Source of the DNA: Dysidea avara
Taxonomy: Eukaryota; Porifera; Demospongiae; Dictyoceratida; Dysideidae
Reading direction: 5' to 3'
Assembly: GCF_963678975.1 (NCBI RefSeq)
Contig: NC_089280.1
Span: 15,784,780 to 15,848,779, forward strand
Length of the DNA: 64,000 nt
The notes below the pieces were generated by a model. That model was not told the DNA's origin and searched no databases. It saw nothing but the letters and a program-made list of their open reading frames with translations. Shown here in pieces: positions 59,166 to 64,000 of this stretch. The translations under genes and the position numbers were made by a program. The stretch's first letter is position 1. Each line of letters opens with the position of its first letter.

Positions 59166-59665
59166 ATAGACATGTAATAAATATATTTATATAATTACTG
59201 ATAAAATCAAAAACAGTTGAAGTATTAAAAATCTGCTCTGTCTTTTTATTCTGCCTGTGGTAAAGAAATAGGATAGGTTAAAAAAGCCCCAAAGCCAGCC
59301 TATGGCCAGCTTTGGGGTATACAAATACAAAAAGAAGTGATATCTAATCAAAAACAGCCAAGCTGTAAAAAAAGGTGCGGCCCCTAAAAAGGCCAAGGTG
59401 AAAAAAGATGTGAAATCCAAGGTGGCGGCCAAGAAATGGCTGTGATGGTAGGTTAATGGTAAAATTTTAATAACAACAATTCAGGTGAATTTGGTGCCAC
59501 TTGGTCTTGGCACAAAATTCACCTGAATTGTCGTTATTTAAATTTTTACCATTAACCTACCATCACAGCCATTTCTTGGCCGCCACCTTGGATTTCACAT
59601 CTTTTTTCACCTTGGCCTTTTTAGGGGCCACACCTTTTTTCACAGCTTGGCTGTTTTTGATTAGA
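59166..59665 (+). repeat. tail of copy 4 with long palindrome
   Basis: A small stem (CCCCAAAGCCAGCC with its inverse, 59286-59318) precedes a palindrome from 59342 to 59666, with arms of about 140 bp around a loop near 59495. Confidence 0.85.
59356..59445 (+). pseudogene. histone-H1-like Lys/Ala-rich peptide in the left arm of the tail
   Basis: One frame of the left arm reads SQAVKKGAAP and continues through KKAKVKKDVKSKVAAKKWL to a TGA. This Lys/Ala/Pro composition is typical of linker-histone C-terminal tails. The right arm (59563-59652, - strand) encodes the same peptide with a single Ala-to-Val change. In copies 2 and 3 the frame is shifted near the GCGGCCCT stretch. A captured 3' end of an H1-type gene is a plausible origin. 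The alternative is chance Lys-rich composition. Confidence 0.4.
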
Positions 59666-60016
59666 TTACATGCAACTGAACTATTTAGTTACAGTTACAC
59701 ATTACCCATAAAATAAAGTAACTATAATAATATTACATATTATATTATTTTGTATTCACAGCCTTAAGCTGTCACGTGCGAAACTACCACCTTATCATGT
59801 GACATGATTGCATTGTTGGACAATGTGCAAATCTTGGTTATAAGTAAGAAGCTGGTGAATAAGCTTCATTCAGTAGGCTTCACTACTCTGTTGTGGCTAG
59901 GCGTTACTCAGTGGATTACTAATAAGATAGTAACTTTGTTACTATTACATAATATTAGATCCTTTACAGTAACTATATTACTTAGGTAACCCGTTACATT
60001 TGTAAATATAATAACT
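59666..60016 (-). mobile_element. right piece of the split hAT-like MITE
   Basis: Matches the inverse of 13391-13880, including GTCACGTG...CTACCACCTTATCA and GGCTAGGCGTTACTCAGT. It ends abruptly near 60016, where the BEL2 LTR starts, so the MITE was hit by two later insertions. Confidence 0.8.
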
Positions 60017-60186
60017 TGTGGAGTATAGTGGCGTAAATGTGCGAGATCAGAACGAAGCTACTACACGTGTTCACACTGAATACCAACTGAACTTATGTGT
60101 TAGAATCACACATGCGCATAACAATTACAACGGCTAATAATAGTAACAGTCTACAATGTTAATTGTGTTAATCACTGTCCGTGACA
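60017..60186 (-). repeat. probable BEL2 3' LTR
   Basis: On the - strand it reads TGTCACGGAC...TACTCCACA, with TG...CA ends, and follows GGCCCCCTGGAGGA (a polypurine-like site as in BEL1). It has no second copy in the window for comparison. Its far edge coincides with the break in the MITE. Confidence 0.45.
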
Positions 60187-60223
60187 TCCTCCAGGGGGCC
60201 ACGTAATAGTGCAGTCTATTGTT

Positions 60224-60829
60224 TCATCTGCTCTTGTCCCTTCTTTGCTGCTGTGCGAACAGGTCTGGTGGAAGATGTAGGCATATCACCATCTGTGATG
60301 TGGTTGTGGTCGTCTTCTCTGCTGTCACTTCTAATGGATAAAGTTTCGCTATTGGGCGATTGGTCTTTCTGGTAGACGTCCTCAATTGCACACTATGAAT
60401 TAGTCCATCCGCACCCTTGTTCAGTTGCTCCACGACTCCCAGTCTCCACTGAATCCTTGGGCAGTCATCATGAATTTGGACTACATCTCCCTCCTTCACA
60501 GTCTGCACATTATTGCCCGACGCACGGTGAAATTCACGCAAGGCAGTGAGATACTCCCTACTCCACCGCCTCCAGAAATGACTAATTATTACTGCCTGAA
60601 CCTTGGCTCTTCTTCGTACATCAGAATCATCACCGTAAGTTGGATCGTCAATTTCATCCGTTGTTACATCATAGTGGGGTAAGGTGATAATTGGTCTCCC
60701 ATACAATAAGTGGGCAGGTGTGATTGGACAAGGATCATCCACATCTGGTGAGCTATAGGTCAGGGGGCGATTGTTCAGTACTGTCTCCACTTCTGTTATC
60801 AAGGTTCGAAGACTCTCAAAGAGTGGCAT
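60224..60829 (-). pseudogene. BEL2 integrase C-terminal (DUF5641-like) region
   Basis: 201 codons with VLNNRPLTYSSPDVDD, ITPAHLLYGRPI, RRWSREYLTALREFH, WRLGVVEQLNKGADGLIHSV and TRKTNRPIAKLYPLE. It is equivalent to 31551-32090 of BEL1. It is offset by a frame from the pol ORF upstream, with the shift near 60820. Confidence 0.75.
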
Positions 60830-62483
60830 GGGTTCGGCCTAGGACTCTCTTCAGTGCTGACTTCGTCAAACCTATTAACCTTTCCCAAAAACCACCAAAC
60901 CAGGGTGCACGCTTGGGAATGAAGCGCCATTCAACACCCCTCCTGGCAAGGTTATCTGCTAATGCTGCAGATGACAGTACACTCTGCTGTTCCTCCCCGG
61001 CGGCTAAAAAGGTGGTAGCATTGTCTGATATCATCACTTTCGGAAGAGATCTCCTGCTGGTAAATCGTCGAAATGCCTGCAAAAAACACTCATGGGTTAG
61101 ATCAATAACAATTTCTAGATGCACAGCTCTGGATACAGCGCATGTGAACAGACAGACATACAAGTTACTGAGAAGATCCTTGGCTACTGGTGAAACATAC
61201 TTAGTCAGGTGGAACGTAAGTGCAGCGTTTAACATGAAAGGGGAGCTAGTGGCACCGAACAAAACTACTCTAAACCGGTAAGTGATGAATGGGCTATGCT
61301 CATCCGTAGGGTCTGATAGCCATAGGAAGCGTGTGCTATCTCTGTCAGTTTCAGCAAGGTAGACATGAAGAAAAGCCTTTTTGATGTCAGCCGAAAAGGC
61401 AAAACTATGTTGGCGGAAACGGAGAAGGATTGCACAGAGGTCATTGAGAAATGGTGGGCCTGGGTGTAGACAGTCATTCAGACTTGGTGTAGCGGGGGAC
61501 TGCTTACAGCTGCAGTCATACACTATTCTAATTGGTGTTGTGGCTGATTCCTTCCTCACAGGATGGTGAGGGATATAGTGTACGTTGGCCTGACTGCTAG
61601 TGGTATTCACCTTCTCAATAAAACCTCGTTTCTCCTGCTCCTTGATGATTTCTCCATACATCTTCAATAGCTCTGGTGTCTTAGCTAGCCGGAGTGCCAG
61701 CGACCTTGTACGCCTGGAGCATACGGAGTAGTTAGATGGCAGTAGTGGGTGACTGTCTTTCCATGGGAAACGTAGGCTGTATGTTCCATCAGGCTGCTCA
61801 GTGATGTGTGTGTGCATGTATCGTCGAAGAAAGACGTCATCCGGGGTTTCTCCTGTTGGCACAGTACCTACAGATTCTGACTCCCAAAACACATCCATAC
61901 TTTCAGTCACACTGGTACACGATAGGATGGCAATATGAAGGTTTGTAGTCTCCACAGGGTGGGGCAAAGGGAGTGGGCCAGACAGTAGGTAGCCAAGGTG
62001 TGATTGCACAGTGGTAGGTCCTTCACCCCGAACTATGCAGTCTTGGACGAAATGCCAGTAGAAGTCTGCTCCTATGAGGACAGAAATCTCAAAGTTCTCA
62101 TCTGAGGTCACTGGATGGGCAAGTGGGAGGTCCTTGAGGTACGGTATGTCTTTCAGGCAGGCACGCACTGAGTTCCTAATTGGAGCTGCAAGCTTGGGCA
62201 CAATAAGGACTGAGATAGGAATACGGCTGCCTCTCAGGGTGTATATAAACAATGTTGCTACATCAAGACTGTTAGGAGAAGTGACTTGTGCCCTAAAGGA
62301 CGAAACTGATACTGTTTCGTGGTGGGTTGGCTGAAGCTGTAAGTGATTAGCCAACTGTTGTGTAACAAATGATCCTTCGTAGAATAAAATGTTCCCTTCG
62401 GCCCTAACTGTGTCTGATGAAACAACAGCATTTGCAGTCTTCAGCAAACAAACACTAGTATAATGTGCTGACAATGGTGCCAT
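60816..62483 (-). pseudogene. BEL2 pol with in-frame RT-to-integrase deletion, 555 codons
   Basis: The open frame carries protease, RT and integrase pieces. The protease motif reads ILFYEGSF where BEL1 has LFDEGSQRSF, so the catalytic Asp is replaced by Tyr and a few residues are missing. RT covers PIRIVYDCSCKQS to FSADIKKAFLHVYL and KDLLSNLYV. Directly after LYV the frame reads CLFTCAVSRAVHLE, which belongs to integrase. The RT catalytic box, RNase H, zinc domain and first integrase Asp are deleted. Integrase then continues with VMISDNATTF and GGFWERLIGLTKS. The frame is uninterrupted, so a fused protein is possible, but it cannot be an active polymerase. Confidence 0.8.
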
Positions 62484-62636
62484 TGTAGTCAGTGAGGCTT
62501 CAGTTGAAGCCTGTTGGGTGTTTGCTGGTGCTGTATTAGTGGGTTGTGTGGCAGTGTTAACAGGTTGTGTGGAGGTGCTGGCAGGTGGTGATGGTACATC
62601 TGCAACAAGAAAGGCTTGGCAAAGACTGGTATGGTG

Positions 62637-63872
62637 TCATTTCCTACACTCTTTACAGGTGAACTTAGAGTGACACCGTGTTGCCTTGTGTTTTGCTAAA
62701 CAGTTAAAACACAAATTCTCTCTTCGTACAATTGCCAGCCTTTCCTTGGGATCAACAACCTTGGTACACCTAATGGGTTTGTGATTACCCTTACAATACA
62801 CAAAAACTGGTTCCCGTTTCTGACGTTCATCATGGGAGTGGTGACTGCGTGTTGTTCGCTCTGTGTTTGCATGAAAGGTGTCAGTGGTAGGCATGGTGTT
62901 GTCAAAGCTCACGGATTTCCCCACACACTGACTCATCTCAAGGATTTGTATCTCCTTGAGCATGCTAGCCATAACATCATTGATGGTCCATTCTAAATTG
63001 CAGTGCTCACGTGCCATGTGTTTCTTAGTCTCAATGGGCAACTTAGCTAAAATTGATGAAGTCAACAGGGAGCCATATGAATCAGAGGACAATCAGAGGA
63101 CTTGCCTAGGGATGACAAGGCCCTCATGTGCTTCTCTACTGAATCATAAAAGGCTTGTAAACCACATAAACTGTTGGATGTCTTTCCTAAATTAAGAAGT
63201 GCTTCCATGTGAGCATTGACAAGTTTGTAAGACTGGCCAAACCTGTCCTTCAGCAAGGTGATAGTGTTCATAATTGTGGTCAGTGAGGGGGAAACCGGCA
63301 ATGACACGAGAAGCATCACCATGCAATTGTGCACGTAAATAGTTAAATTTTTGCTCACCACTAAGGCTTGGATTCAAATGAACTGCTGCATTGAATGAAT
63401 CCCAAAACGTTTGCCATTGTAGGGAATCTCCGCTGAAAGTAGGGAGAGATAACTTAGGGAGCCGGCTGACGTTTTGGAATGCATGTGATGTAGCTAATGT
63501 GTCATGTGTATGCATACTGCTAGGACTCACGTGTACTGGCTCTGTGTGAGTTGTACTACTTGAGGTGTCAGCTGCTGAGGTGGGTGGCAACACTGGAAGT
63601 GAGGATACTACAGGTGGTGGAGGTAGACCCGCCTTGCGGATGAACTCGGCAAGAAAGGCAATCCTTTCTTCTAGAGTGAGCTGGTAAGTGTCAGCACTAA
63701 TCGTTTCCTCCTCAAACGCCTCTTCTGCTTCTATCTTCGCCGCGATGGCGGAATCCAGTTCTATGATCTGGTCGCGCTTCGTCCGGAGTTGGGCAAGGGT
63801 GGTGACGACCATCAGCTTCCTTGATTCTGTGACGGATTCGGAACTAATTCCCTCGAGGTCCGCGGAGATCAT
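62637..63872 (-). pseudogene. BEL2 gag
   Basis: Starts MISADLEGISSESVTESRKL at 63872, with a charged coiled-coil-like region, a Pro/Ser-rich linker, SRLPKLSLPTFSGDSLQWQT and FNYLRAQLHGDASRVIAGFP. Frameshifts near 63260 and 63080 pass it through two other frames. The last carries knuckles CKGNHKPIRC and CFNCLAKHKATRC and ends at CKECRK with a stop at 62637. A spacer without clear domains precedes the protease. Broken by two shifts and one stop. Confidence 0.75.
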
Positions 63873-64000
63873 ATCTCATAATACTGCGGTTTTCCAAGTT
63901 CTTGCAATGCAAAGCGTCATGCGCTATACAAGCATGTACGTGCGCAGTTGTTCAACAGTGGATTTTCAGTGACAACTACTGACTCACAAGACTTCAAGTA
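63873..64000. other. right edge: upstream of BEL2 gag
   Basis: It should hold the BEL2 leader, and the 5' LTR if close by. Neither a primer-binding site nor LTR ends matching 60017-60186 was recognised. Confidence 0.5.

Larger units (their letters stand above)
53824..59665 (+). mobile_element. Helitron/Helentron-like satellite element, copy 4
   Basis: A full copy inserted inside a hAT-like MITE, between GTTACATA and TTACATG. The intact relative suggests the uninterrupted host read GTTACATATTACAT, so insertion was between A and T without duplication. The core is interrupted by two MITEs (54405-55096 and 55286-55512), each with a clean duplication. The array and tail are complete. Its tail is the least decayed of the family. 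Confidence 0.65.
60017..63872 (-). mobile_element. BEL/Pao LTR retrotransposon 2, internally deleted
   Basis: The - strand holds gag, protease, partial RT, partial integrase and the DUF5641-like tail, followed by a likely 3' LTR. Compared with BEL1, a block of RT, RNase H and early integrase is missing. The 5' LTR was not found before the window ends, so it is either outside or lost. Confidence 0.75.

Noticed and set aside
59187-59716. Hydrophobic ORFs with TLDFTSFFTLAFLGAAPFF
   Set aside because: They are antisense readings of the palindrome arms; the Lys/Ala-rich frame on the other strand is the more plausible origin.
63873-64000. 5' LTR of BEL2
   Set aside because: No match to the proposed 3' LTR and no primer-binding site were found within the window.

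Overview
This looks like animal nuclear DNA from a repeat-rich invertebrate, most likely a sponge or a similar marine animal. The evidence is spliced genes with GT/AG introns, a secreted fibrinogen-domain-like protein, an F-box protein, exons resembling TRAPPC10, and many kinds of eukaryotic mobile element (BEL/Pao, LINEs with two endonuclease types, a Ginger-type DNA transposon, hAT- and Mutator-like MITEs). The species assignment is inference. No bacterial operons, rRNA or tRNA genes were recognised.

Host genes are few. A single-exon secreted fibrinogen-related protein lies at 7073-7915 (-). A single-exon 620-aa F-box protein lies at 24176-26038 (-). Parts of a TRAPPC10-like trafficking gene lie between about 46.4 and 53.4 kb. 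In that gene the last six exons are on the + strand (46394-48223), while exons for the preceding part are on the - strand (48304 upward). This is what a local inversion inside the gene would leave. The - strand part also carries frame lesions.

Most of the window is mobile DNA, much of it nested. The dominant family has four copies (4075-5509 partial and inverted; 19138-23609; 40762-45699; 53824-59665). Each has a GC-rich head with a short hairpin, starting TC after an A. A core of about 0.8 kb follows, then a long array of 31-bp repeats. In the three full copies a tail palindrome of about 320 bp ends ...TTAGA before a T. There is no target duplication. This resembles Helitron/Helentron-associated elements (DINE/HINE type). 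In copy 4 both arms of the tail palindrome read as a Lys/Ala-rich, histone-H1-like peptide ending in a stop. Copy 4 sits inside a hAT-like MITE whose uninterrupted relative is at 13391-13915, so the junction can be read directly.

Other elements: a TIR element with a decayed ORF (588-2886); a 5'-truncated LINE with a restriction-like endonuclease (10326-11612) and a second fragment at 12003; an APE-type LINE (14668-17496); a BEL/Pao retrotransposon with both LTRs (26063-32450), inserted just upstream of the F-box start codon; a 4.88-kb Ginger1-like transposon with a 4-bp duplication (32727-37606); a LINE nested in another LINE (38713-40759); and a second BEL/Pao on the - strand (60017-63872) with an in-frame deletion joining reverse transcriptase to integrase. 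At least ten MITE-like foldbacks are present, and six of them have clear target-site duplications of 5 bp or more.
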